Of a stretch of 64,000 nucleotides of DNA, positions 29,899-38,762 are shown piece after piece. A model generated the notes under the pieces. That model was not told where the DNA came from. It searched no databases and worked only from the letters and a program-made list of their open reading frames with translations. The translations under genes and the position numbers were made by a program. The stretch comes from Phycisphaerales bacterium (GTDB taxonomy: Bacteria > Planctomycetota > Phycisphaerae > SM23-33 > FEN-1343): assembly GCA_003171335.1 (NCBI GenBank), contig PMYD01000040.1:1-64000 (forward strand), written 5' to 3'. Position 1 is the first letter of the stretch. The number at the start of each line of letters is the position of its first letter.

Positions 29899-31659
29899 CT
29901 ATTCCATTCTCTCCAATTCCTCCGCCACCGCCGCCGCCAGGGGCGCGATGGTCTCGGCCGAGAAATCAAACCGCAGGCCGGCGGCGGCAAACAGCTCCGG
30001 CAGAGGTTTCGACCCGCCCAGGGCCAGCGCGGCGCGGTAGCCGGCCAAGGCGACCTCCGGGTCGCTGCGGGCCTTGACCCAAAGCTGAAGCGCCCCGAGC
30101 TGGGCGATTCCGTATTCAATGTAGTAGAACGGCACCTCGAAGATGTGGAGCTGCCGGTGCCACAGGTGGGCCTGCTGCTCCTCCAATCCGCTCCAGTCGA
30201 TCACGCCGCCGTCGAAGCGGCTGAGCGCTGCAAGCCACGCCTCACAGCGCTGGTCGGCCGAGTGGCCGGGATGCTCATAGAGCCAGTGCTGGAAGGAATC
30301 GATCGTCGCCACCCAGGGCAGGATCCACAGCACCTCTTCCAGGTGCTCGCGGCGGCTGCGGCGGAAATCCTCGTCCTGATCGTAAAACACCGTCATGTGG
30401 TCGCCGGCCAATAGCTCCATGCCCATGGAGGCCACCTCGCAGAACTCCATCGGCGCGTGCCGGTACGGCAGCAGCGGCTCGGCCACCGCCGCCAGGGCGT
30501 GGAAGGCGTGGCCGCCCTCGTGCAGCAGCGTGCGGACATCGCGATCCAGGCCCACCGCATTCATGAAGATGAACGGCTTGCGGGCCTCCGCCAGCGAGGT
30601 CTGGTAGCCGCCGGGCGCCTTGCCCTTGCGGCTGGCCAGGTCCAGCAGGCCCATCTGGCCCATGGAGGCGAACTGCTGCCCCAGCTCTGGATCGAGCTGC
30701 GTGAACACCGCCTGCGTGCCGGCGATGAGCCCCTCGGGGCGGTCGAACGGCTTGAGCGGCGGCCGGCCTAAAGGATCGACGCTCGTATCCCACGGCCGCA
30801 GCGTGCGCAATTTCATCCGCCGGCGGCGCTCATCAAGCATGCGCGCCCACAACGGCACGACGTGCCGCTCGACGGCCTGGTGATACTGCACGCAATCCTG
30901 CGGCGTGTAGTAGAAGCGGTGCAGCTCCTTGAAGCGGTAGTCGATGTACCGCTCGAAACCCGCGTTGGCGGCGATGCGCTGCCGCAGGGCGAGCATCTTG
31001 TCGAACAACTCCTCCAGCTTGTCCTTGTCCTTCAGGCGGCGGCGGGCGGTGGCGATCCAGGCCGATTTTCGCAGCGGGCGGTCGGGCTCCTGGAGGAATT
31101 TTCCCATCTGGGCCAGCGTGCGCTCCTCGCCGCGAAACCGCACGGTCATCGCGCCGCAGAGGGTCTGGTATTCCTGCGACAGCAGCGACACATCGCGGTT
31201 GAGTTCCACGTTCTCCTGGCGGAACAGCTCGATATCCGCCCGCAGGGCGCGATCGTGCACGTCGTAGCGGCCCGCCGGCTGGGTGGCCGGCATGCCCAGT
31301 TGATCGCGCGCTGTGATGTACTTGCGGTCCAGCTTGTCCGAAAGCGGCGCCAGGGCCGGCACCACGGTGGTGACGTACTCCTTGTACGCCTTGGCCCGAT
31401 CTTCATCATCCGTCTGGCAGGTCATGCGGACATACAGCACCGCCCCGGCCTGCCCCACCGCCGACTCCAGCTCCGAGCGGTCCAGCACCCAGGCCTCCAG
31501 CTCCTCCACGCTGTGCAGCGGCCGCTCCAGCAGCCGCTGATACAGCGCCACGGTCGTGTCCCTGTCGATGAGATTCACGCCCTCGGGCACGAAGTGCCGC
31601 GGCTGGTAAGGAGGCAGGGAGTCGAAGTTAAGCTGCGTGGCGGCGGTCCTGTCGGTCAT
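29899..31659 (-). CDS. M3 family oligoendopeptidase
   Basis: TLLHEGGHAFHALAA (HEXXH-type), VASMGMELLAGDHMTVFY. Confidence 0.9.
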   Translation of the reverse strand: MTDRTAATQLNFDSLPPYQPRHFVPEGVNLIDRDTTVALYQRLLERPLHSVEELEAWVLDRSELESAVGQAGAVLYVRMTCQTDDEDRAKAYKEYVTTVVPALAPLSDKLDRKYITARDQLGMPATQPAGRYDVHDRALRADIELFRQENVELNRDVSLLSQEYQTLCGAMTVRFRGEERTLAQMGKFLQEPDRPLRKSAWIATARRRLKDKDKLEELFDKMLALRQRIAANAGFERYIDYRFKELHRFYYTPQDCVQYHQAVERHVVPLWARMLDERRRRMKLRTLRPWDTSVDPLGRPPLKPFDRPEGLIAGTQAVFTQLDPELGQQFASMGQMGLLDLASRKGKAPGGYQTSLAEARKPFIFMNAVGLDRDVRTLLHEGGHAFHALAAVAEPLLPYRHAPMEFCEVASMGMELLAGDHMTVFYDQDEDFRRSRREHLEEVLWILPWVATIDSFQHWLYEHPGHSADQRCEAWLAALSRFDGGVIDWSGLEEQQAHLWHRQLHIFEVPFYYIEYGIAQLGALQLWVKARSDPEVALAGYRAALALGGSKPLPELFAAAGLRFDFSAETIAPLAAAVAEELERME

Positions 31660-31679
31660 GTGCAGTCGGTCCTTTAAAG

Positions 31680-31884
31680 CAGGCTTTAGGCTGTAGGCTT
31701 TAGGCTGTAGGAACAGCAAGAACGTAGCACCTTCGGCCGGCAGGAATGACCCCCTGCCATGCCCCTACAGCCTAAAGTCTACAGCCTATAGCCTCTGTAG
31801 GAACAGCAAGAACAGAGCACTTCGGCCGGCAGGAATGACCCCCTGCCATGCCCCTACAGCCTAAAGTCTACAGCCTACAGCCTC
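31680..31884. repeat. 7-nt periodic inverted-repeat element with 90-bp tandem duplication of core plus right arm
   Basis: aacagcaagaac...ccctgccatgcccctacagcctaaagtctacagcctatagcctc repeated at 31712 and 31802. Confidence 0.9.
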
Positions 31885-32798
31885 TTCACCCACGCCGCGC
31901 CCGCATGCAGCCGATAGTGCTCCTGGAAGGCCCTGCCGGCGGCGGGCGCGGCGCCTGAGTCGATCAGCGCCACGCCGGCCGCCCGAACGGCGGCCGCCAG
32001 TGCGGCGGCCATCTGCTCAAATCCTACCGGCCGGCCCAGTAATTCCCCCACCGCGGCCGAAGGCTGGATCGGATGCGAGCGGCCAAGCACGATGCTGCCA
32101 TGCTGAAGCAGGCCCGTGCGCGTTCGCCGCTGGGCGCTGCCGGCCAATTTGCCCGCGCCGGCCATCAAGTCGAACGAGGCGTGGCACGCAAAACACAGGA
32201 ACGGCCCCGTGCGGCCGGCGGCGCGCTCTCGGCCGCCGCGCAAGGCGATTCTCGCTTGTTCACCCGGTCCTTCAACTCCCGGTGCCACGGCTGTCCGCAG
32301 CCGTGCGCTCGGGCCTGCTGGGCGGGGGGAAGGTCCGGCGGAATCCTGCGCGACGTCCGTTTGCTCTTGGGCGCACAGCGCACGGCTGCGGACAGCCGTG
32401 GCACCAAGAGATGGGACCGCCGTGGCGCCCAGAGACGCGATCGCCTCGGCCACGCGGGCGTGCATCCAATGGTAAAGATCCGCCGGGCGCTGCCCCGCCA
32501 GCGGATGATCCAGCGGCAGGATCAGGCTATAGGTCAGCTCGTCGGCATGCACGATCGCCCCGCCGCCAGTGCAGCGGCGCACGACGGGTAGCGCCGAAAG
32601 GCGCTCATCGCCCAGGCGCTGCGGGTCATCAAATTTCTGGAAATACCCCAGCGACAGCGTCGGCGGCGACCAGCGATAAAGCCTCAGAATCCCCTGGTCT
32701 TTCACCTCCTCCAGCAGCGCGCCGTCGATGGCCATGTTGGTGGCCCCGTCGCGGGGAGGATCGAGGAAGAGTTGCAGTCGCCAGGGAGTGCCCGTCAT
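31875..32798 (-). CDS. lplA: lipoate-protein ligase family protein carrying an in-frame REP-pair insertion
   Basis: VVRRCTGGGAIVHADELTYSLILP; PFLCFACHASFDLMAGAGKLAGSAQRRTRTGLLQHGSI; insert encodes LGATAVRSRALCAQ...SARLRTAVAPG. Confidence 0.85.
   Translation of the reverse strand: MTGTPWRLQLFLDPPRDGATNMAIDGALLEEVKDQGILRLYRWSPPTLSLGYFQKFDDPQRLGDERLSALPVVRRCTGGGAIVHADELTYSLILPLDHPLAGQRPADLYHWMHARVAEAIASLGATAVPSLGATAVRSRALCAQEQTDVAQDSAGPSPRPAGPSARLRTAVAPGVEGPGEQARIALRGGRERAAGRTGPFLCFACHASFDLMAGAGKLAGSAQRRTRTGLLQHGSIVLGRSHPIQPSAAVGELLGRPVGFEQMAAALAAAVRAAGVALIDSGAAPAAGRAFQEHYRLHAGAAWVKRL
32281..32405. repeat. REP inverted pair inside the lipoate ligase gene
   Basis: GGTGCCACGGCTGTCCGCAGCCGTGCGC (32281-32308) and GCGCACGGCTGCGGACAGCCGTGGCACC (32378-32405). 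Confidence 0.93.
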
Positions 32799-32827
32799 TG
32801 GAAGGTTCCCCCGTTGAGGCTGGCGCT

Positions 32828-32987
32828 AAAATCCCAAATCCCAAATTTCAAATCCCAAACAAATTCCAAGCACCAAATTCCAAACCCATACCGGGAACAA
32901 CCATCAGTCGGCAGGAGAATGTTTGTTCCCCTTTGGAATTTGGGATTTGGTGCTTGTTTGGAATTTGGGATTTGGAATTTGGAATTT
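32828..32987. repeat. 7-nt periodic inverted-repeat element, AAATCCC/AAATTCC family, copy 1
   Basis: left arm ...caaatcccaaacaaattccaagcaccaaattccaaa; right arm ttggaatttgggatttggtgcttgtttggaatttgggatttgg. Confidence 0.92.
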
Positions 32988-33005
32988 CTTCTACCCACGT
33001 GCAAC

Positions 33006-33368
33006 CTATTGCCCCCGATACACGCACTTCGCCGTTTCGCTCTCGCACACCGCCACGGCGGAAAGCTCCGGCAGCTCCGGCTTGATGCGCTGCCACAGCC
33101 ACTGGGCCAGCAGTTCGCTGGTGGAGTTGGCCAGGCCGGGAATCTGCCCTAGGTCGTGGTGGTCGAGCTGGTCGATCAGCGGCCGCACGATGGACGAGAT
33201 GCGGGCGAAATCCATCACCCAGCCGGCGTGCGGATCGACCGGCCCTTCCACGTGCACATCCACGCGGTAGCTGTGTCCGTGCATGCTGCCGCACTTGTGA
33301 CCCGCCGGCACGTTAGGCAGCGCGTGGGCCGCGTCGAATCGAAATGTTTTTATAAGTTCTGCTTTCAT
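33006..33368 (-). CDS. queD: 6-carboxytetrahydropterin synthase (QueD family)
   Basis: FRFDAAHALPNVPAGHKCGSMHGHSYRVDVHVEG, LDHHDLG, CESETAKCVY. Confidence 0.9.
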   Translation of the reverse strand: MKAELIKTFRFDAAHALPNVPAGHKCGSMHGHSYRVDVHVEGPVDPHAGWVMDFARISSIVRPLIDQLDHHDLGQIPGLANSTSELLAQWLWQRIKPELPELSAVAVCESETAKCVYRGQ

Positions 33369-33374
33369 GTTACC

Positions 33375-33400
33375 GGACACAGGCTAAAAGCCTGTGCCAC
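33375..33400. repeat. REP hairpin GGACACAGGCTAAAAGCCTGTGCC family
   Basis: same sequence at 50923-50952. Confidence 0.8.
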
Positions 33401-33432
33401 CTAAACCTTATCCCTACAGCCTACAGCCTGTC

Positions 33433-34089
33433 TCACCTGCCTCGTTCCTCCGCCGGCCAGATGATCTTATGCAATTGCACGTTCAGCCGCGCGGGCAGAT
33501 GATCGGCGAGCATCCACGCGGCCAGGTCCGCCAGGGGCAGGCGGTCGGCCACCGCGCCCAGGAGCACGGTGCAGCGGCGAGGAAGATCATATCGCGCCAG
33601 CACGTCCTTGGCGAAATCGTAGTCGGCCCGGTCGGCCAGGACGAGCTTCACCTCATCGGTCGGCCGCAGCAGAGGCAGGTTCTCCCAGCGCATGCGCTCA
33701 GTAGCGCCGCTGGAGGGACATTTCACATCGACAATCCGCACCACGCGCGGATCCACGGCGGCGATATCCACGGTGCCGGAGGTCTCCAGCAGCACCTGGT
33801 AGCCCGCATCGCACAGGGCCGTCAGCAGCCCAATTGCCCCCGCCTGCGCCAACGGCTCACCGCCGGTCACCTCCACCAGCGGACACGCCAGCTCCTTCAC
33901 GCGTGCTAACACCTGCGCCAGGTCCATCGCCTGCCCGCCTTGGCGGGCGTACGCGGTGTCGCACCAGCGGCAGCCCACATCGCAGCCCGCCAGCCGCACG
34001 AAGCTACACGGCTGGCCCACGCGGGTGGATTCGCCCTGGAGGCTGAGGAAGATTTCGCTGATGGACAGCGCTGTTGGCACGGGGACCAT
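33433..34089 (-). CDS. queE: 7-carboxy-7-deazaguanine synthase (QueE)
   Basis: SLQGESTRVGQPCSFVRLAGCDVGCRWCDTAYA radical-SAM motif; VTGGEPLAQ. Confidence 0.92.
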   Translation of the reverse strand: MVPVPTALSISEIFLSLQGESTRVGQPCSFVRLAGCDVGCRWCDTAYARQGGQAMDLAQVLARVKELACPLVEVTGGEPLAQAGAIGLLTALCDAGYQVLLETSGTVDIAAVDPRVVRIVDVKCPSSGATERMRWENLPLLRPTDEVKLVLADRADYDFAKDVLARYDLPRRCTVLLGAVADRLPLADLAAWMLADHLPARLNVQLHKIIWPAEERGR

Positions 34090-34098
34090 TCTACAGGG

Positions 34099-34215
34099 GA
34101 ATTTGCGATTTTTGATTTGCGATTTGCGATTAGAAAGGCCGGAACAAGGTGCCGGTCGTAAAGACAGGTCGTCTGGGGATCGGGTCTTCAATCGCAAATC
34201 AAAAATCGCAAATCG
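34099..34215. repeat. 7-nt periodic inverted-repeat element, ATTTGCG family
   Basis: gaatttgcgatttttgatttgcgatttgcgatta (34099-34132) and caatcgcaaatcaaaaatcgcaaatcg (34189-34215). Confidence 0.9.
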
Positions 34216-34257
34216 TCCCGAGCTGGCAGCGCCGACAAGCGACTCACCGTCACCCTG

Positions 34258-35562
34258 TCAGCCCGCCGTCGCCCTGTATTTCACCTGCCCCTCGACGATC
34301 GTGCACACGGCCTTTGCCGTCAGCGGCCAGCCGTTGTAGGGGCAGTTTCGGCTCTTGCTGCGCCAGGAGGCGATGTCCACGGTGTAGCGCATCTCGGGGT
34401 CGATGATGGTCACATCGGCCGTGGCCCCGACCGCCAGGCTGCCCAGCGATTTGCCCAGTGCCGCCGCCGGGCCGCTGGTCATGCGGGCGATGAGCGCGGG
34501 CCAGTTCATCAGGCCCGTCTCGAGGAGCGCCTTGACGTACAGGCCCAGCGCGCACTCCAGGGCGATAATGCCGTTGGGCGCCAGGGCGAATTCCAGTTCC
34601 TTCTCCTCCGCGGCGTGCGGGGCGTGGTCCGTGGCCACCGAGTCGATGGCGCCATCGGCGACGCCCTCGCGGACGGCCTGCACATCTTCCACCGTCCGCA
34701 GCGGCGGGGCCATCTTGTAATTCGGGTCGTAGCTGGAGCAGGCGGCCTCGGTCAGCAGCAAATGGTGCGGCGTGGCCTCGGCGGTGACGGCCAAGCCGCG
34801 GGCCTTGGCGGCGCGAATCATCCGCACCGAGCCGGCGGTCGACACATGCTGCACGTGGTAGCGGCCGCCGGCGTGGGCCAGCAGCGACAAGTCGCGCTGG
34901 AGCATGATTTCTTCGCTGACCGCCGGCACGCCGGCAAGGCCCAGCCGCACGGCCACGGCGCCGGAGTTCATCACGCCCTTGGAGCCCAAATCGGGGTCCT
35001 GGCAATGCTGCATGATGGTGGCCTTGAACATGCCGGCGTACTGCAGCGCCCGCTGCATGACGCTGGAGGAGGCCACGCCGTCGCCATCATCGGTAAAGGC
35101 CACCGCGCCGGCCGAGAGCATGGAGCCCATCTCGGCCAGCTCCTTGCCCTCCCGGCCTTTTGTAATCGCCCCGGCCGGCAGCACGCGCGCCAAACCCGCC
35201 TGCTTGGCCAGGCGAATGACGTATTCGATCGCCGCCTCGTTATCCAGCACCGGGTGCGTGTTGGGCATGGCCACGATGGTGGCAAACCCGCCGGCCACGG
35301 CCGCCGCCGAGGCGGTGGCGATGGTCTCCTCCTCCTCGTGGCCGGGCTGGCGGCAGTGAACGTGCATGTCGATCAGACCGGGGCAGACGATCTTGCCCGC
35401 CGCATCGATCACCTCGGCCCCGTGCACCGCCGGCAGCCGTGAACCGATCTTGGCCACCTTGCCGCCGGAAAGCAGCACGTCGGCCTTCTTGTCCGTCAAG
35501 GAGGCCGGGTCGATCAGGCGGCCGTTTTTGATGAGGATGTCTCGTGTCTCTGGCATAGTCAT
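34258..35562 (-). CDS. pyrC: dihydroorotase
   Basis: VCPGLIDMHVHCRQPGHEEEETI, MPNTHPV, ATPHHLLLTE, SVATDHAPH. Confidence 0.93.
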   Translation of the reverse strand: MTMPETRDILIKNGRLIDPASLTDKKADVLLSGGKVAKIGSRLPAVHGAEVIDAAGKIVCPGLIDMHVHCRQPGHEEEETIATASAAAVAGGFATIVAMPNTHPVLDNEAAIEYVIRLAKQAGLARVLPAGAITKGREGKELAEMGSMLSAGAVAFTDDGDGVASSSVMQRALQYAGMFKATIMQHCQDPDLGSKGVMNSGAVAVRLGLAGVPAVSEEIMLQRDLSLLAHAGGRYHVQHVSTAGSVRMIRAAKARGLAVTAEATPHHLLLTEAACSSYDPNYKMAPPLRTVEDVQAVREGVADGAIDSVATDHAPHAAEEKELEFALAPNGIIALECALGLYVKALLETGLMNWPALIARMTSGPAAALGKSLGSLAVGATADVTIIDPEMRYTVDIASWRSKSRNCPYNGWPLTAKAVCTIVEGQVKYRATAG

Positions 35563-35567
35563 ATTTC

Positions 35568-35765
35568 AGGCCCGAAGGGCCGAAGGACGGTAGCCGGGGG
35601 CGTAAGCCCCCGGATCCCAAGCTGCCGATCAAGAGCCCCGGAGGGGCGACAGAAAACGAGAACAACTCTCTGCGCCGTCTTTCGCCCCTTCGGGGCTCTT
35701 GTCATTTCCGCATTGACTCCGGGGGCTTACGCCCCCGGCTACGGGCCATAGGCCCCTTCGGGGCC
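35568..35765. repeat. REP inverted pair between pyrB and pyrC (GCCGGGGGCGTAAGCCCCCGG / GAGCCCCGGAGGGGCGA family)
   Basis: ggcccgaagggcc...tagccgggggcgtaagcccccgg...agagccccggaggggcgacaga mirrored by tctttcgccccttcggggctctt...ccgggggcttacgcccccggcta...ggccccttcggggcc. Confidence 0.92.
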
Positions 35766-35830
35766 AAAACAATAAACGTTGACCATCGGCGGGCCACGAC
35801 CAGGGCCTGCCGGTCTGGAGTCCGCGATTC

Positions 35831-36832
35831 CTACGCCTGGCTCCCCTGGTTCACCAGGAACAGCACGGCCATGCGAATTGCCAGTCCGTTGGCCACCTGC
35901 TGGAGGATGGCGCTGTTTTTACCATCGGCCACATCGCTGGTCAGTTCGAGCCCGCGGTTGATGGGCCCGGGGTGCATCACCAGCACATCGGGCCGGGCCT
36001 TGGCCAGCCGCTCGGCGTTGAGGCCGTAGAGCCGGGCGTATTCGCGCACGGAGGGGAAGAGGTTCGAGCCGATCCGCTCGAACTGAATCCGCAGCATGTT
36101 GATCACATCCACGTGCGGCAGCACCTCGTCCAGGCTGTGGCAGATCTCCGCCCCGAGCGTCCGCATGGCCCCGGGCACGAGCGTGGGCGGGCCGACGCAG
36201 ACCACCTCGGCCCCGAGCTTGCGCAGGCCGAAGATGTTCGAGCGCGCCACGCGGCTGTGGGCGATGTCGCCCACGATGGCCACGCGCTTGCCGGCGATGG
36301 ACCCCAGCCGCTGGCGGATGGTGAAGATATCGAGCAAGCCCTGCGTGGGATGCTCGTGCTGGCCGTCGCCGGCGTTCACCACGCTGGTCTTGAGGCACTG
36401 GGCCAGCAGGTGCGGCGCGCCGCTTTGGCTGTGGCGGATGACCATGGTATCGACGCCCATGGCCTCGATGTTGCGGGCCGTATCGCGCAACGTCTCCCCC
36501 TTGGCCACGGAGGAGCCCTTGGCGGAAAACTCCAGCACATCGGCTGAGAGGCGGCTGGCCGCCAGGGTAAAGCTCATGCGCGTGCGCGTGGAGTCCTCGA
36601 AGAACAGGTTGGCCACCACCTTGCCGCGCAGGGCGGGCACCTTCTTGATGGAGCGGGTGGAGACCTCGCGGAAGCTCTCGGCGGTGTCCAGGATGGCCAG
36701 GATCTCCTGGCTGCTCAGGTCGTCGAGGCCCAGGAGGTGCCTGCGCGTCCAGACGAAACCCTCCAGGGCTGTCGTGCCAGTGATGTTGACCGGCCGTTGC
36801 TGATTTTTCGCGCTAGCCCGTGGGGTGCTCAT
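35831..36832 (-). CDS. pyrB: aspartate carbamoyltransferase catalytic subunit
   Basis: [56 protein letters not shown]. Confidence 0.95.
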   Translation of the reverse strand: MSTPRASAKNQQRPVNITGTTALEGFVWTRRHLLGLDDLSSQEILAILDTAESFREVSTRSIKKVPALRGKVVANLFFEDSTRTRMSFTLAASRLSADVLEFSAKGSSVAKGETLRDTARNIEAMGVDTMVIRHSQSGAPHLLAQCLKTSVVNAGDGQHEHPTQGLLDIFTIRQRLGSIAGKRVAIVGDIAHSRVARSNIFGLRKLGAEVVCVGPPTLVPGAMRTLGAEICHSLDEVLPHVDVINMLRIQFERIGSNLFPSVREYARLYGLNAERLAKARPDVLVMHPGPINRGLELTSDVADGKNSAILQQVANGLAIRMAVLFLVNQGSQA

Positions 36833-37368
36833 GATGAACGTTTGCCCTTGATGAGGAAGACCGCATCCTTACCGTCGGCCTCGGTGAGATTCACCTGGAC
36901 GCGCAGCGCATCGGGCACATCCAGCCGGCGGCCGACGAAATCGGCGGCGATGGGCAGCTCGCGGCCGCCGCGATCGATCAGCACCGCCAGCCGGATGGCG
37001 CGCGGGCGGCCGAAATCCATGATGGCGGCGATGGCGGCGCGCACGCTGCGGCCGGTGTGCAGCACATCATCCACCAGCAGCACCAGCTTGTCGTCCAGGT
37101 CGAAGTCGATTTCCGTGGCCCGCACCAGCGGCGCGCCCTTGCGCCGCGCCAGGTCATCGCGGTAGAAGGTGATATCGAGCACGCCGTGGTCGATCTGCCC
37201 GCCAAACCGCTCGGCCAGCCGTGCGCCCAGCCGCTGGGCGATGATCTCACCCCGGGTGCGAATGCCGATGATGGCCAGCGGCGCCTTGGCCGGCAAATGC
37301 GAGGCCACGGCCTGATACAGGTCGTCCAGGGCCCGTTGGACCTGCTCTTGGTTCAGCAGCTCTTCCAT
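36829..37368 (-). CDS. pyrR: bifunctional pyr operon regulator / uracil phosphoribosyltransferase PyrR
   Basis: [51 protein letters not shown]; 4-bp overlap with pyrB. Confidence 0.94.
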   Translation of the reverse strand: MEELLNQEQVQRALDDLYQAVASHLPAKAPLAIIGIRTRGEIIAQRLGARLAERFGGQIDHGVLDITFYRDDLARRKGAPLVRATEIDFDLDDKLVLLVDDVLHTGRSVRAAIAAIMDFGRPRAIRLAVLIDRGGRELPIAADFVGRRLDVPDALRVQVNLTEADGKDAVFLIKGKRSS

Positions 37369-37421
37369 GAATTGAGGCAAGCGTACGGCGAGCGGCGGCG
37401 ATTTGCAAGGCGGCGTAGAGG

Positions 37422-37574
37422 CAAATCCCAAATTCCAAATCCCAAATCCCAAACAAATTCCAAGCACCAAATTCCAAAGGGGAGCAAAAGCACGTCCAGA
37501 GCGAGCGGATGTCCCTTCCCGGGGTTTGGAATTTGGGATTTGGTGCTTGTTTGGGATTTGGAATTTGGGATTTC
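37422..37574. repeat. 7-nt periodic inverted-repeat element, AAATCCC/AAATTCC family, copy 2
   Basis: aaatcccaaattccaaatcccaaatcccaaacaaattccaagcaccaaattccaaa and tttggaatttgggatttggtgcttgtttgggatttggaatttgggattt. Confidence 0.93.
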
Positions 37575-37590
37575 GCGCTTCGGTCGCCAG

Positions 37591-38484
37591 CTACGCTCGC
37601 CGCAGCGTGAAGACTGTCACCTCAGGCCGTTTATTGAGCTGCAGCCGCCGCGCATACGAGAGTCCGCGGTTGACGTAGAGATGGCCGCCGTCGACGCCGT
37701 AGTACCCGCCGTGATAGTGCTTCTTCTCGACGGGGAAGACCGCATCGCGCAGGCGGCTGACGCCGGCGGGGTTGCCGTGCGTGTGGCCGCTGAGCACCCA
37801 GTGGGCGCCGAGTGAGATCATGTGGTGCGCGGCATCGGGGTTGTGGGCCAGGGCGACCGTGGGCAGGCCCACGTGCGCCTCGGCGAAGGCGGCCTCGGGG
37901 CTGTAGTCGTCCGACCACATGTCATCGACGCCGACAAACTGGATGGCATCGTCGCCGCGGCGGAAAATGGCGTGCTGGTTGCGCAGCGTGTGCACGCCGG
38001 CGTCAAAGAGCCGCCGCGAAAGGTAGCCGGGAAGCTGCCTCATGAGCCCGTGGCCGCGCGGGTGATAGATGCCGAAGTCGTGGTTGCCCAGACAGGCGAT
38101 GCGGGCATCGGTCACCTGCAATTCGCCGAGCAGCCTGGCCACGCGCTTGGCGTAATGCGTGCCGCCGGTGACGAAATCGCCCGTGATGGCCACAAAGGCC
38201 GGCCGCTCATCGTTCAGGTGGCGGATAATCTGCCGCAGGTAGCCTTCCATGACGATAGGCGAGCAGTGTAAGTCGCTGATGTGAATGAGCTTGGCGCCCT
38301 CCAGGGCGGCACCGAGGTTGGGTAGCGGCATGTCCAGCCGCGCAAAGCGGATCCACGACCGGCTGATTCGGCCCGCGTACAGCCCGCCCAGGGCGCAACT
38401 GCCAGCGATGGTCCAGAACAGCCGGCGTACTCGCGGCAGCCGGCCATCCGTGGCAGCCGCCGAGGTGAAGATAATATCGTTCAT
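37591..38484 (-). CDS. metallophosphoesterase
   Basis: LIHISDLHCSPI, FVAITGDFVTGG, CLGNHDFG, WVLSGHTHGN. Confidence 0.92.
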   Translation of the reverse strand: MNDIIFTSAAATDGRLPRVRRLFWTIAGSCALGGLYAGRISRSWIRFARLDMPLPNLGAALEGAKLIHISDLHCSPIVMEGYLRQIIRHLNDERPAFVAITGDFVTGGTHYAKRVARLLGELQVTDARIACLGNHDFGIYHPRGHGLMRQLPGYLSRRLFDAGVHTLRNQHAIFRRGDDAIQFVGVDDMWSDDYSPEAAFAEAHVGLPTVALAHNPDAAHHMISLGAHWVLSGHTHGNPAGVSRLRDAVFPVEKKHYHGGYYGVDGGHLYVNRGLSYARRLQLNKRPEVTVFTLRRA

Positions 38485-38653
38485 GCTTCTTTTGAGTCGT
38501 CTGGCGCTACGACCGCCGCTCCTGGCCTCTTGGCCCCCTTGGCATCTGGCGCAATACGTAGGCCTGTTGCAAACATCATAACAAAGACAACCGGAAAATT
38601 GCGGGTAAAAGAGGCGAACATCATCGCGAAAAGCGGCTCGTCCGGCTCTGATC

Positions 38654-38746
38654 GTGGCACGGGCGTCTCGCCCGTGAGTCTCACGGCCATCTTGGCCGTG
38701 AATCCGGCCGTTTCTTGCGCCGCCACGGGCGAGACGCCCATGCCAC
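38654..38746. repeat. REP cluster, second copy of the CACGGGC family
   Basis: ggcacgggcgtctcgcccgtgagtctcacggccatcttggccgtg...gccacgggcgagacgcccatgcc. Confidence 0.85.
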
Positions 38747-38762
38747 ATTTTCATGCACATTC

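Noticed and set aside
37369-37430. PyrR-binding attenuator upstream of pyrR
   Set aside because: No PyrR binding-loop consensus recognisable by eye; the leader is occupied by the AAATCCC element instead.
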